Shown: positions 44,166-55,366 of the stretch, one piece after another
Position numbering within the stretch: position 1 is the stretch's first letter
How the letters are laid out: the number at the start of each line of letters is the position of its first letter
DNA from: Nilaparvata lugens
Taxonomy: Eukaryota; Arthropoda; Insecta; Hemiptera; Delphacidae
DNA: 64,000 nucleotides
Direction of reading: 5' to 3'
Assembly: GCF_014356525.2 (NCBI RefSeq)
Contig: NC_052509.1
Coordinates: 34,274,584-34,338,583 of the forward strand
The notes under the pieces: generated by a model
Databases searched by the model: none
Told to the model about the DNA's origin: nothing
The model's input: the letters and a program-made list of their open reading frames with translations, nothing else
Made by a program: the position numbers and the translations under genes

Positions 44166-44180
44166 ATAGTGAAAAAAATA

Positions 44181-44292
44181 TGGATAACCAACAACGGATT
44201 ACTTTGTTTATAAGTTATTCAGTTTGTATTCAACTATATAATAAAATGGATGTTAATTGAATATATAATATTAATTACTTTAGAATATAACA
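44181..44292 (+). repeat. Left LTR, short
   Basis: About 112 bp, beginning TGGATAACCAAC and ending TTTAGAATATAACA. Matches 49,387-49,499. Confidence 0.65.
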
Positions 44293-44299
44293 TTGGAAA

Positions 44300-46835
44300 C
44301 AAAGAATTGGATGAATTGATAATTCTGAAGAGAAATACTACGTTGCCGATGAGGCACAAGGAAGGAAATGATACGGAATATCCTACAGCTGAAAGGGATC
44401 AGAATCACTTGAGAAAGACTTTTGAAATTTTTTTGCAGGTTACTGGAACGAAGCCTGGATACCAAATAATGATGCTGACAAATTTTCTATCAGCTGCACT
44501 ATACGAAATAGTGGAAAACTATTCAACGTACAAGGAGATGATGTCCATGTTGGAAGAAATGTTTGTTAAACCCAGAAATGAAATTTATTCTCGATACTGT
44601 CTTGCTACAGCAGAACAACAAAATGGTGAGTCAATCGATCATTTTTACACTGAGTAAAAAAGGCTCAGCTTAGCATGTAATTACTGTGGTTTCAACTCAC
44701 ACTTCAGAAATGAATGCCCTGCTCGCAATATATTCTGTAGGAAATGTGGAATAAAAGGGCATAATGCAAAAGTTTGCAGATCAAATCAGACACAAAAGAA
44801 TGATGAACTAGTATCAGCAGCAGAAATCTGTAATTCATCACCTCCAGGACTCAGTAAAGCCACTGTACCGGCTTTGTTGAATGATTTTAGAGTAGCTGCC
44901 CTAATTGACACTGGCAGTTCCAGTAGTTTTGTTAATAAACAACTTGCAAAAGATCTTTAATTGAAAATTTACCCCTCTAATGAACAAATTTGTATGGCTA
45001 CTACCTCTTTCCGATCATCAGTTGTTGGGCAATGATCGGTTAACCTCTCAATTCTTGGCCACAAGCACAAAAATTTAATTCTCCTTGTTCTCAAAGATCT
45101 CTGCTGTGATGTATTACTCGGTCATGATCTATTGTCTAATCATTCAGGTCTATATATGTCTTTTGATGAAACAAAAGAACCACTAAAAGTATGTGGTCTT
45201 GCTACTGCTCAAGTCAAACCTGCTTTGCTGTTTCAGCACATTGCTCCAAACACCAAACCGATTGCTGTAAAATCAAGATGTTACAATCAAACTGACATGG
45301 AATTCATTACTCAAGAGGTAGATAAACTGATAAGGTATCATAGAGCCAAGTGACTCTCCATGGAGAGCTCAAGTGCTTGTAACTTCCAATGACAATCATA
45401 AAAAGCATATGGTGATAGATTACTCCCAGACGATTAACAGATTTACTCCACTGGACGCATACCCCCTACCAAATATAGAAGAAGCAGTTGAAAAGCTTTC
45501 TAGATATTCTGTATTTAGTACTATTGATCTTCAAAGTGCTGATTACCAGATACCAATCAGGAATTGTGACAAATTGTGTACGGCTTTTGAAGCAGCTGGC
45601 AGTCTCTATCAGTTTAAATGTATACCTTTTGAAGTGACAAATGGGGTTGCTGCCTTCCAATGAGTGATTGATGATATCATTCAAAAGGAGAATCTCTCAA
45701 GTACGTTTGCCTATATTGATTACGTTACTATTTGTGGAACTACAACAGAAGAGCATGATAGAAGCTTAAAAACTTTATGCTTTTATCACTGGATAAAAAG
45801 TAAAAATCTGCCATTCTCCTCTCCCTTGATGAAGTATGACAGGCCTTAAATCAATGCAGAGTGTGTGCTGAAATAAAACCAAACAGCCACAAAGGAACTC
45901 TTATCAAAGCAAAATCACCATTTGAATGCCTCAACTTAGACTTCAAGGGCCCAATACCTTCAAAAACCATAAATCATTACATTCTGACAGTGATTGATGA
46001 ATACTCTAGGTACCCTCTAGCTATACCTTGCCCTAATGTCTTCCACAACTGTTATAAAGGCCTTGGAAAGTATATTTTTTTATGTTTGGAACACCAGCTT
46101 ATATTCATTCAGAGCAAGGACAATCTTTCATGTCTCAGGAACTCAAGAGCTACTCAACAATGAATGGGATTGCTTGCAGCAGAACAACACCCTATAATCC
46201 AAAAGGGAATGGGCAGGCTGAAAGATACAACGGGATAATATGAAAAACAGTTCAATTGACTCTAAAGTCTAGAAAACTGCCAATCACATACTGGGAGGAC
46301 TGCCTACAAGAAGCACTCCATGCAATCAGGTCCCTACTATGTACATCCACCAATGAAACTCCACACGAAAGAATATTCTGGTTTCCTAGACAAACAGGAA
46401 ATGGCTGATCAACTCCATCTTGACTCATCACACCAGGACCCGTATTACTCAGAAAGCACATGAGAGCATCGAAGTATGACCTGCTTGTTGAAGAGGTTAC
46501 ACTGCTTCAAGGAAATGGTGAATATGCTCACATACAATTTCCAGATGGGAGAGAAAAGACAGTGTCTACAAGGGATCTAGCTCTGACTGTGCCCATAGCA
46601 GTTTGGAAGAAGTAGAAAAACCACCATCATTCCCAGATCCTTCCAGAGTTCAAGAGCCAGAATCAAAGTCAGAAGGGTATTCCGGAATTGTATCCCCAGA
46701 CATCCAAGGAACAGAGGATCTGCATTCAGTTCAAGAGCCTGACGTTAGTGAAGCTAATGGAAATCAAATAAGCACAAGGACAGAAAGACTTCCAACTTAT
46801 TTAAAGGACGATGAACATTCATTCTCCTAGGTGGA
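44300..46835 (+). pseudogene. Gypsy body A: gag, protease, RT, integrase
   Basis: Gag-like start (RDQNHLRKTFEIFLQVTGTK), then two zinc knuckles (CNYCGFNSHFRNEC and CRKCGIKGHNAKVC) near 44,680-44,780. Next come the aspartic protease (ALIDTGSSSSFVN, 44,900), reverse transcriptase (DAYPLPNIEEAVEKLSRYSV, FSTIDLQSADYQIPI) with a damaged catalytic block (AYIDYVTICGT, 45,705), and integrase (FECLNLDFKGPIPS; VIDEYSRYPLA; SPKGNGQAERYNG in broken frame). A C-terminal GEYAHIQFPDGREKTVSTRD-like stretch and an acidic tail follow. Stops or shifts occur at about 44,656, 44,958, 45,032, 45,351, 45,661 and 45,847; much of RNase H is missing. Confidence 0.8.
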
Positions 46836-46969
46836 GTGAATGTGATGATATTGATAATATGATCTATAATCATATGCTCTAGTTACTGAGAAAATCAATA
46901 GCATGTTTTATTTTAGTTGTCATTTATGTTTGATAACGCCTTGTTAATACATCAAAAGGTTTCTCTTTT

Positions 46970-49345
46970 GAATTAATTTAATTCAGTTGGTCACATAGCA
47001 AGTGTATGATTACAGAAGAAGTATCAATTAATAATGAACTACAAGCAATGTCAAAACAAAAATGAAGCAAATGAAGAGAGCAAAAACGACTATGTAATTA
47101 ATGCTATGAATAACAAAAACAATGACAAAATAGTAATTAACATTGATATTGAAGGGAAAACAGTACCGATGGAATTCAATACGGGGGCAGCTCTCAGTAC
47201 AATGTCTTATAGAGAGTTTAAAAAATTGTATAAATCAGAAAGAATTTTTTCCACTAATGTTGAACTTCGTACATATACAGGAGAGCCTATCAAAACGAGA
47301 GGTGTAACATTTGTCAATTCTATATATAGTCAAAGTATAATACTCAAGGATTTGTAAGAAAACTTTATTTAATTGACCAGGATGTTCATACCATATTTGG
47401 AAGAGAATGGCTGAGTGAAGTCAAATTAGATTGGGCTGAAATTAAAACTCTCCAAATAAATCATGCTTCAACTATAGAAAATGTGTCGAACGAATACAGT
47501 GATGTCTTTGATGGGAAAATTTGAGTTATTCCAGATTATTTAGGACACTTCAGAATCAGGGATGAGGCACAACCAATTTTCGTGAAACCAAGACAGCTAC
47601 CATTTTCTTGTGAAACCAAGAAAGGTACCATTTTCTCTCAAAAGTAAAGTTAAAAGTGAACTCACAAGATTAGAAGATTATGGTATTCTAACCAAAGTTG
47701 ATCACTTGGATTGGGGAACTCCAATTGTTCCAGTTGTTAAACCTAATGGACAAGTTCACATCTGTGCTGATTACAAGGTCACTGTAAACAAACTAATCAA
47801 AGATGAGAACTACCCAATTCCAAGGATAGAGAACATTTACTCACAAGTGACCAATTCCAAGGATAGAGAACATTTACTCACAAGTGAATGGAGGCAAACT
47901 TTTTGGCACTCTGGATATCTCTAATGCTTACCTCCATATGGAAATGGATTATGAAAGTGCTAATATGCAAACTCTAAGTACACATAAAGGCATGTATGGA
48001 GTTAACCGGTTAATGTTTGGAGTCAAAGTAGCACCTGCTCTTTGGCAGAATTTCATGAATAGAACTCTGCAAGGAATTCCTGGTGTACAATGTTTCTTTG
48101 ACAATACAATTATTCAGGGTAAATCAGCGGGAGAGTTGATGGCTAGACTGTGTATGGTACTAGAAGGAATGCAATGTAAAAATTTGAAACTGAACAGAGA
48201 TAAATGTAAATTTTTTGAAACAAATATAGAATACCTTGGACATATTATTGATGCTCTAGGATTTCACAAATCAGAAGACAACGTTTATCTGGCCAACAGT
48301 CAGATAATAGCTAAAAAGACTAAAGAAGACAAGTTCTTACAACCAGTACTGCATGCACTGAATGTGTTGAGAAATTGGATTTCCATGACAATGAACTGTC
48401 ACTTCAGGATGGATGTATATTCAAAGGTTGTAGGGTACTAATACCAGAAACACTTCAATGTGATCTACTCAAAGAACTGCATGTTGGACACTTTGATATG
48501 GATAAGATGAGAGCTTTGGCTAGAAGTTATTGTACATGGAAGAACATAGACAAGGACATTGAAAATATGGTAAGGACTTGTAAACAATGTTGTTTGAAAC
48601 AGAACCAACCAAAGAAAGAGCCAAATCATACATGACTTGCTCCTCAAGGACAATGGGAGAGGATAAATATCAACTTTGCAGGACTAACACAAGGACAGTA
48701 CAATTTCATCATAGTAGATTCATTCACCAAAAGGGACTGAAGTAATTCCCACTAGAAACACTCTTCAGAAAGGTGTATCAAGGAACTACAAAAACTATTT
48801 GCCACATTTGGCCTACCCTTGGTTTTGATCTCAGACAATGGGAGTCAATTCACATCATTTACTTTCAATAAATTCTTATCTGCAAATGGAGTGATACACA
48901 AAACAACAGCACCTTACCACCCATCTTCCAAAAGCAAGCAGAAAGACATGTCCTGACAGTAAAGAATTCATTGAAGGCAATGGAAGATGAAGAAGGAGAA
49001 CTGGAAATTAAACTCTTCAGGTTTCTTATGCAGCTTAGACAGTCACCCAATGCAACTGGATCAAACGCCTACAGCTTAATGTATGGGAGAGATATTAGGA
49101 CACGCCTAGGACTGCTGCAGCCATGGTCTAATACAAGAGCAGGAGCACACAAAGGAGCTGGAAGAGCCAGGCGAGAGTTTAGGGTAGGAGGACAAAGTAC
49201 AGGCATGAAATTATTCAAATCCACGACTGAAGTGGAGCTTTGGAGAAATAATTGTAAGAGAAAGTGAACTTTTATATAAAGTGAAAATGGAGGATGTTTC
49301 AATATGGAGAAGACATATTGACCAACTCCTCAAGTGTGCAATTTG
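46970..49345 (+). pseudogene. Gypsy body B: protease, RT, integrase
   Basis: Protease-like PMEFNTGAALSTMSYREFKK (the catalytic motif is altered, NTG for DTG), DVHTIFGREWLSEVKLDWAE-like linker, reverse transcriptase (YGILTKVDHLDWGTPIVPVV; GKLFGTLDISNAYLHMEMDY; FFDNTIIQGKS in place of YLDD). RNase H is deleted after EYLGHIIDALGFHKSEDNVY. Integrase has HVGHFDMDKMRALARSYCTW, CKQCCLK, LISDNGSQFTSF and TAPYHPSS. Two short tandem duplications (28 bp at about 47,581-47,636; 37 bp at about 47,817-47,890) add frameshifts. It resembles K02A2.6-type Gypsy polyproteins and belongs to a different family from body A. Confidence 0.8.
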
Positions 49346-49386
49346 AGTGGGGAGAAAAGTCACATGGTTACACTTTATATTTGCTA

Positions 49387-49499
49387 TGGGCAACCAACTT
49401 AATGATAACCTTGTTTATAAGTTATTCAGTTTGTATTCAACTATATAATGAAATGGATGTTAATTGAACATAAAATATTCATTACTTTAGAACATAACA
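49387..49499 (+). repeat. Right LTR, short
   Basis: Begins TGGGCAACCAAC and ends TTTAGAACATAACA. Directly followed by a LINE reverse-transcriptase fragment in the other orientation. Confidence 0.65.
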
Positions 49500-49760
49500 A
49501 CATCAATGATGTATCATCTGCAAACAAGAGTGTTGAACCATCACTGTCAAGGTCATTTATCATAATTATGAATAAGATTGGTCCCAGGATTGATCCCTGA
49601 GGTAAACCGTGGCTCACTGGGAGTGGACAGGAAGAAGCTCCACCCAGAGACACCACCTGCTGCCTCCCAGCCAGATAGGACTCCAGAATGGATAGTCCTG
49701 GGTCGACTACACAATACTTGATACTTGATAATTGAGGTCGTTGCCAAGGACTGGGGTTTC
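49500..49760 (-). pseudogene. LINE RT core fragment, displaced
   Basis: Minus-strand translation: VSLGGASSCPLPVSHGLPQG, SILGPILFIIMINDLDS, LLFADDTSLMLL. It holds the catalytic FADD but ends at the LTR. This block should sit between the two fragments at 50,080-51,158 but lies beyond them. Confidence 0.8.
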
Positions 49761-50079
49761 CAGATCGATAGTGTCATTTCAGAAGAAATAATAACCACAA
49801 AGTGGTTATTCGTGTTGTGGAGGAGCAGCCACCCCGAAAAGAGGTACCTCATCCCACTCCTGTAGGGAATAAAGAGGCCTATCTAGCAGCCCATTTCTTA
49901 GTGCAGCACAGAACTCCATATATCACATGTCTTGCACCACGCATGGCCTGTTGAAAAGTTGAATGGCCTGAGCAGGAAAACTGTTGTAACTGTAATTCCA
50001 GTTTGGCAGCATGTCAAGTGTTGTGGCTGTGTATGTCACTCCACTTGAGTAGTTTGTCTTGATTTTTCTTGACATACAA

Positions 50080-51158
50080 CAGCAAGCTCAGTAGCCTATG
50101 TATTGGCTGTGAATGGTGAGAACACCAAAACTCCTGAACATGGGATGACAATGATCTCTACAGCCTGAAAATGACATTAACCTCAATGCTCTCTTTTGCA
50201 GAAGTAGGATATTCTGTACAGCTGGAGCACCCCATATTTGAAATGGTGATTTTGAAATAGCACATGGTATGACATCACCGAACATTTCCGGTCAACCACA
50301 TGTCTCAACTTTCTCAGGAGGTAGCTCACTCTGGACAGCTTCTCACAAACCTGGTTCACATGGTAATTCCAGCTAAGTTTTCCATCTATCCAGAACCCTT
50401 TCATACTAGCACAGTTTCTCAATCAGGATGCAATGGTCAACACAATCAAAGGCTCTGTTCAAGTCACACAGGGTCAGCAACAGAGACTCTCCATCCTCAA
50501 ACACCAGACCAATATGTTCAGCCACTTTATTTACTGCATCCACAGTAGACCTCCCTCTTCGAAAACTGAACTGCATACTCGAAAGAAGGTTTTGTCTTTC
50601 AAAGAAGTTCTCAAGTTGGGGCTTGATGACCGCTTCAACCACTTTTCCAAACACTGGAGTCATTGAAATTGGCCTGAAGCTGTTAAGGCTCTGGTGGTCG
50701 CCCTTCTTGTAGACAGGAACGGTTCTTGAGGTCTTCAGGAAATCTGGAGAAACACCAGTTCTCAGGCAGTCATTGACAGCTGCTGCCAGGGGGTCTGAAA
50801 TGGAATCAATCACCTCCCGAAGCATATAAGCAGACATAGGCCTACCATATATATCTGGACTCCTGGATTGTTTGAAAGACCGGATCATCCTCCTAAGGGC
50901 CATTGGAGAGACTGGATCGAATACAGAAAGACGAGTGCATGTGGGTGGTACTCTTGCAGCCAGAAGCTCAACTGGATCCTCAGGAGCAACATGCATTGCA
51001 CTCACTATGTCCTTTACCGACTCTATGAAGAAACTGTTGAAAGAGTCAGGGCTTGCAAAATCAAGTTGTCTCCTCGGCATTGATCTATGTGAGTTTATCA
51101 CATCCCATACGGTTTGATGTAATATCAATGTGCTGTTTTGCCAATTAGTAGGACTCAA
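50080..51158 (-). pseudogene. CR1/Jockey-type LINE RT fragments
   Basis: First a 250-codon open stretch (51,158-50,406) with RMIRSFKQSRSPDIYGRPMS, TVPVYKKGDHQSLNSFRPIS, SFRRGRSTVDAVNKVAEHIG and LCDLNRAFDCVDHCILIEKL. Immediately after come C-terminal pieces FWIDGKLSWNYHVNQVCEKL and QKRALRLMSFSGCRDHC. The reverse-transcriptase centre with FADD is missing from between them. Confidence 0.8.
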
Positions 51159-51345
51159 GTACTCAACTGATTACTCAGTTAAGTCTAGAACTTAAATTTT
51201 AGTCCTACCCTCGTCAAGGGTTTAATATTTCACTGTTTTAAGTTCTCGACTTGAAGATTTTTGATAAACCCTCGGCTCAGAATAAGACGAGAATCTAATT
51301 TTCTAGATATTAACTAAATACCCAGCTTGGAAACAGTCTCTTCAG
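51145..51345 (+). repeat. Dispersed GAGTC-rich repeat, copy 2
   Basis: TCCTACCCTCGTCAAGGGTT and GACGAGAATCTAATTTTCTA match the repeat at 3,690-4,004. Confidence 0.45.
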
Positions 51346-51575
51346 ACTCACATTCCTCCAGGTTCACATGTTTGTGATTTGATATTTTGATGTATCGATA
51401 TTAGGCCATCAGTTTTGATGATAGGCACACTAGATTTAACTGTAGCCTACTCTAGTTTCTACTTGTAAGCTACATTTATAGAACTAGTCAATTAAAAAAA
51501 AGTTGAACAACAATCAACATACCGTAACAAATGGCATCATAAAAAAATTACAAAACTTAGGCCTATTTATCTTAC

Positions 51576-51740
51576 CGGAAAATTGATTTCATCATCTTTG
51601 AGATCCTTTGGACGTTCCCAGAATGATTTCCCAGTTATAATATTATAATAATAGTATTTATTCCGAGTACTAGATTTATGAAGAGCCCAAATTTTTGTCT
51701 TGGGTAAACAAAAACTTTTTTCGTTATTTTTGATCGACAT
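51576..51740 (-). CDS. SWT1: Swt1-like gene, exon 1: start and WW-like domain
   Basis: ATG at 51,740-51,738 (context CCACATGTC), with an in-frame TAA ten codons upstream. 55 codons end in phase 0 at a CCG|GTAAG donor. Residues 18-46 form a WW-like domain: Trp18 (KIWALHKS), a central aromatic patch (NKYYYYN), then ITGKSFWERPKDL with the second Trp and the Pro. WW domains bind proline-rich or phosphoserine-proline peptides, for example RNA polymerase II tails. Assignment to the PIN gene rests on the unbroken chain of compatible phases and on the orientation; the 14-kb intron leaves some doubt. Confidence 0.6.
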
Positions 51741-51949
51741 GTGGATATAATGATTGTGATATAATAATTATATAAATCATAAAATATTATCACTGTTACT
51801 GCTTGAAATTGATCATTCACGGCCACAATAAATTAATAATACAAGATATAGCTTGAACAAACTAAAACATGATTACGTGACGCATACAAGTTACAATATA
51901 AATTACATAAACTAAAAATGAAAACATAAACTTTTCAAAACACAACACA

Positions 51950-52150
51950 ACCTTGCAAGTTTCAACTTCAAGTTCCAATTATTATTCCAAAACAAACCAC
52001 TCTCGGTCACAGCCAGTACCGTATCGCGCATGCGTTAGTAACGGTTTTTTTCCCCCGTTCCATTCAGTCAGTTCTTTGAATGTAACGTTCTTTGTGATGA
52101 TGGTTACCGAGCACTGTAACTGGAGCCAATCGTCATTCTATTTGATGATG
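51950..52150 (-). promoter_or_regulatory. Candidate promoter of the Swt1-like gene
   Basis: TATCGCGCATGCGTTA at 52,022-52,037 contains GCGCATGCG (52,026-52,034), close to the NRF1/Ewg palindrome found in many housekeeping promoters. The surrounding 150 bp is the least AT-rich stretch near exon 1 and lies about 290 bp upstream of the ATG. No TATA box is placed convincingly. Confidence 0.35.
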
Positions 52151-52289
52151 ATATTATTATCCAATGATGATTTATCATTGAATTCATTATATTTTAATTT
52201 TATTTAATAAAATAAAGAGTACTTTTGAGAAATATAATCAATAAAATATAACGGTTGTTTTTAAACTGATGTTAAAAAACACTATAACT

Positions 52290-53105
52290 AAGTCAGCATA
52301 TTCTCATTTCAAAGCAAAAACCTTACCCCCTAACCACCCCTTTCACATTTAAAACATCAATAATCATAACTTTTGGTAAAAACCTCTAATCCCTTCCTCT
52401 AACCCCCTGACCTGTCTTTCCACCTTTGAAATATCAAAAAGCATAATTCTACCTGGACCCTAGTCCTTTCTAGCATATTGCAATTTTAAAACAAAAACCA
52501 AACCTTACCTTATGGAACATTATTAAATATAACCCAAAAAACCTAACAACTAACCCCTAACCCTTTTGCATTCAATAATTCAGATTTCAAAGCAAAATCC
52601 TAACCCCCTAACCTATCCTTTCACCTTTGAAACATCAAAAAACATAACTTCCCTTCCAGCATAATGCAATTCCAAAGCCAAAACCTAACCTATCCTAATG
52701 AAACATTATTGAATATAACCTAAAAAAAACCTAACCCCTGACCCTTTCACATTCAATACTTTAGATTTATTTGTCATCTTCAGAACAGAACATAGTCATG
52801 ATTTGATTCATTTCATGAAAATGTTCACAAACATGTGGTTCATTTCATGAAAATGTTCACAAACATGTGGTTCAAAGCAGAATCTCAACTCCCTAACCTA
52901 TCCTATCACCTTTGAAACATCAAAAAACATAACTCTACCTAGACCATAGCCCCTCCTAACATATTGCAATCTCAATGCAAAAACCTAACCTATCCTAATA
53001 AAACATAATAAATTTTACCTCAATAGAACCTAACCCCCAACCCTTTTACATTTAATACTTTAGATTTATTCATCATCTTAAGAACAAAACATAAACATGT
53101 TGTTC
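52290..53105. repeat. G-poor C/A/T-rich tandem repeat tract
   Basis: Degenerate repeats of CCTAACCTATCCTTTCACCT, TTGAAACATCAAAAAACATA and AACCTAACCTATCCTAATGA. In 52,501-52,680 I count 9 G in 180 bases. An exact 32-bp tandem pair (TTCATTTCATGAAAATGTTC...) lies at about 52,808-52,871. Non-coding. Confidence 0.7.
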
Positions 53106-53212
53106 ATTTTCTAGAGCTAAACATATCCATTTTATGATGCGCAAGTCGAATCTTGCACAGAGAAGAGGATGTTCTCCCACTTTGAGAATCTTGCCAACAC
53201 ACAATTAGCTGG

Positions 53213-53564
53213 TATAGTGAGGTCCACGTTGTAATGGAAGTGTAGGAAGATAGGAGAAAAGGGTTGCCAGTTCTCAGCCTTGCGACCAAAACAGCTGATA
53301 CTGGTATATCTGATGGATTTAACTGTTGATTATTTTTGAAAATAGTTAATCATATTTTATTTGTCAAATATATTTCTTTAAGATGTGATAATAAATTTTC
53401 ATGATTGAGATGAAATATTTTGTCAATTGGTTGAATTTCCACATTGTTGATAAATGATGTGGCAACATCGCAATGCGTGAAAGAGATAGCGCCATCTGCT
53501 TTGTTGAACGATAGCAATACCATTGCAAATCATACACTACCATTATAACGTGGACCTCACTATA
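53213..53564. mobile_element. 352-bp MITE with 25-bp TIRs
   Basis: Left TATAGTGAGGTCCACGTTGT and right TAACGTGGACCTCACTATA are inverted repeats. The interior (GAGAAAAGGGTTGCCAGTTC, CACGCATTGCGATGTTGC) is non-coding, although it produces open frames on both strands. Confidence 0.8.
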
Positions 53565-55007
53565 GATACTCAAAGAATACTTTTGAATAACTATGTGATA
53601 ACTGTGACTGTTGCTGGCCGTTACTCTGTTTCTGAGACAAAGCAACGAGCTATTATAGTAAACTATAGAGCGGCTGAGTGGCCTCTATTCCGAATGATCT
53701 TAACGAAAGAGAAAACGCAAATAGACCAAACGTAACCAGCTTGACCAACATAACGGTTTAAAACTTCTACTGATCATTTTTCAGGTTATGTTTAGCATGA
53801 TTGTAAGAAGGAGATTAGGTTATGTTTTATCAACAAAGAACAAACTGAACAGTCAGGTTAAGATGTAACAAAGTACAGTAGATACAAAATTATTCATAAC
53901 TTGGTAGGTTTATTCTTATAAATAAGCCCTTCTTTAGCAGAAGACTTATCAAACACAAAGACATAATATTGATGAATTCGTTTAAAACAGAAAGTTGAAA
54001 CGATTAATAGTATGATTAGGCTATTCATCACTGTACCAGGTAAGATTAAAATAATATTGCCTAGGCCCTATTTGAAATAATTTTTAAATTTTAACATCTG
54101 AAATGTACCTTCAAAGCAAGTATTGCTAATTATACAGAACAGTCACTTTTAATTTTAATAAAACCAAACGATTCCCCGATCTATGGACCGTGGCGAATAA
54201 CTTACACTGGATAAGTAATAACGTAAATGCTTGTCACTTAAAATGTTTGCCTATCCATACTCAGATAGGCTACAACATATCGGGACCTGATTAGAAAACT
54301 TAGATACTGTTATCTTGAATATTGAATAATTGGATGCTAAAAATTTTTAACAGACTGTCAATTTGTGTTCGTGAGCTGGAGTATGGGAAGTTTTGTAGGC
54401 TGGTTCGAGAAAAACTTATCAACTACCCTCTCTACTCATTGAGAGATGATGAGACCAGTGGACTTGTAGACCAGTTTGAGATTGTTTAATGAGTTACTAT
54501 GGCAGTCCATCTACAGAGCCACACGAAACAACCTATCTGCGGCCATCTCTTTATTTGTGTTTTGATTGTTTTATATTTTGACGAAGTCTGTCTGGCGACT
54601 GCCGGTCATGGACTGAATATACTGAATAGGCTACCTACCCACTGAAAAATATTGATAAAACATGTAAATAATAAAATTAGGATTATTATAATCTGCTGTA
54701 TCTTTCAGCCTACAGAAATAAAGTAGGCTAGGAATACAGTAGTTATTAGTCAATCTAAAGATAAACAAAATTAATACAAACATATTTAATAGCCATTGAA
54801 CAAAATCAAAATGTAATCTATAGGCTATGCATCTTCTATTTTTTCAATAGAGTTTATTGAAGTAGGGCAAGTAGCCTATTGCATTTTAGAAGTTGATGGA
54901 GGAGTAGAATTTGTCAGAATATTGAACAATACAAGTTACCTATTATCTTGTAGTGAACAACTACAAGACTTAACCTATTTTGGACTATGTGTCTAACCTT
55001 AACTAAA
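53565..55007. other. Unassigned
   Basis: No gene or recognised element. It could contain a 5' untranslated exon of the gene whose coding starts at 55,367, because that exon is preceded by a splice acceptor, but I cannot point to one. Confidence 0.3.
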
Positions 55008-55115
55008 TCTGGGAGAGGAATAGCACAATGTTAACTTATATTTTCTTTTCCTACCATTTTGATGATGTACTTAGTGTATCAATCAATAAAGAATCAATCT
55101 TTTCTTTTTTGCTCT
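55008..55115 (+). repeat. Dispersed repeat tail, copy 2
   Basis: GGGAGAGGAATAGCACAATG, GATGATGTACTTAGTGTATC and an AATAAAG tail, as at 20,215-20,324. Confidence 0.5.
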
Positions 55116-55366
55116 TTATAGGCTTTGCATTATATAGCATGCTTTAGGTTGCATATAAAGCTTCACGTTATAACACCTGACTCCTGTCTCACTCAGGATT
55201 GAACACCTCAAAACCAAATCCAAAAAATAGGTTTTGAGAACGGATTTTATAAAAGAATCATTGAATACGTATGATACAGGTAGCCTACTGTATTGTCATA
55301 TAAACTCTTAGCAGGTCTAGAAACAGTTATTTTTCTTTTTTCAGAGAATAACAGGCTGATTGAGCT

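Larger units (their letters stand above)
44181..49499 (+). mobile_element. Composite Gypsy LTR element with two pol bodies
   Basis: LTRs of about 112 bp (44,181-44,292 and 49,387-49,499; TTATAAGTTATTCAGTTTGT, AACTATATAATRAAATGGAT) surround two successive, different Gypsy coding bodies in the same orientation: gag-protease-RT-integrase (44,300-46,830) and protease-RT-integrase (46,970-49,345). No LTR is seen between them. All frames are interrupted. LTR ends are TGG...ACA; no target duplication is recognisable. Confidence 0.65.

Noticed and set aside
50428..51117. Plus-strand open frames of 71-94 codons
   Set aside because: Antisense of the 250-codon LINE reverse-transcriptase fragment.
51953..52207. 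84-codon plus-strand open frame upstream of the Swt1-like gene
   Set aside because: It lies in the presumed promoter/5' region, shows no domain and runs into low-complexity AT-rich sequence.
52290..53105. CCTAACC repeats as telomeric sequence
   Set aside because: Units are long and degenerate and do not form a (CCTAA)n or (CCTAACCC)n array.
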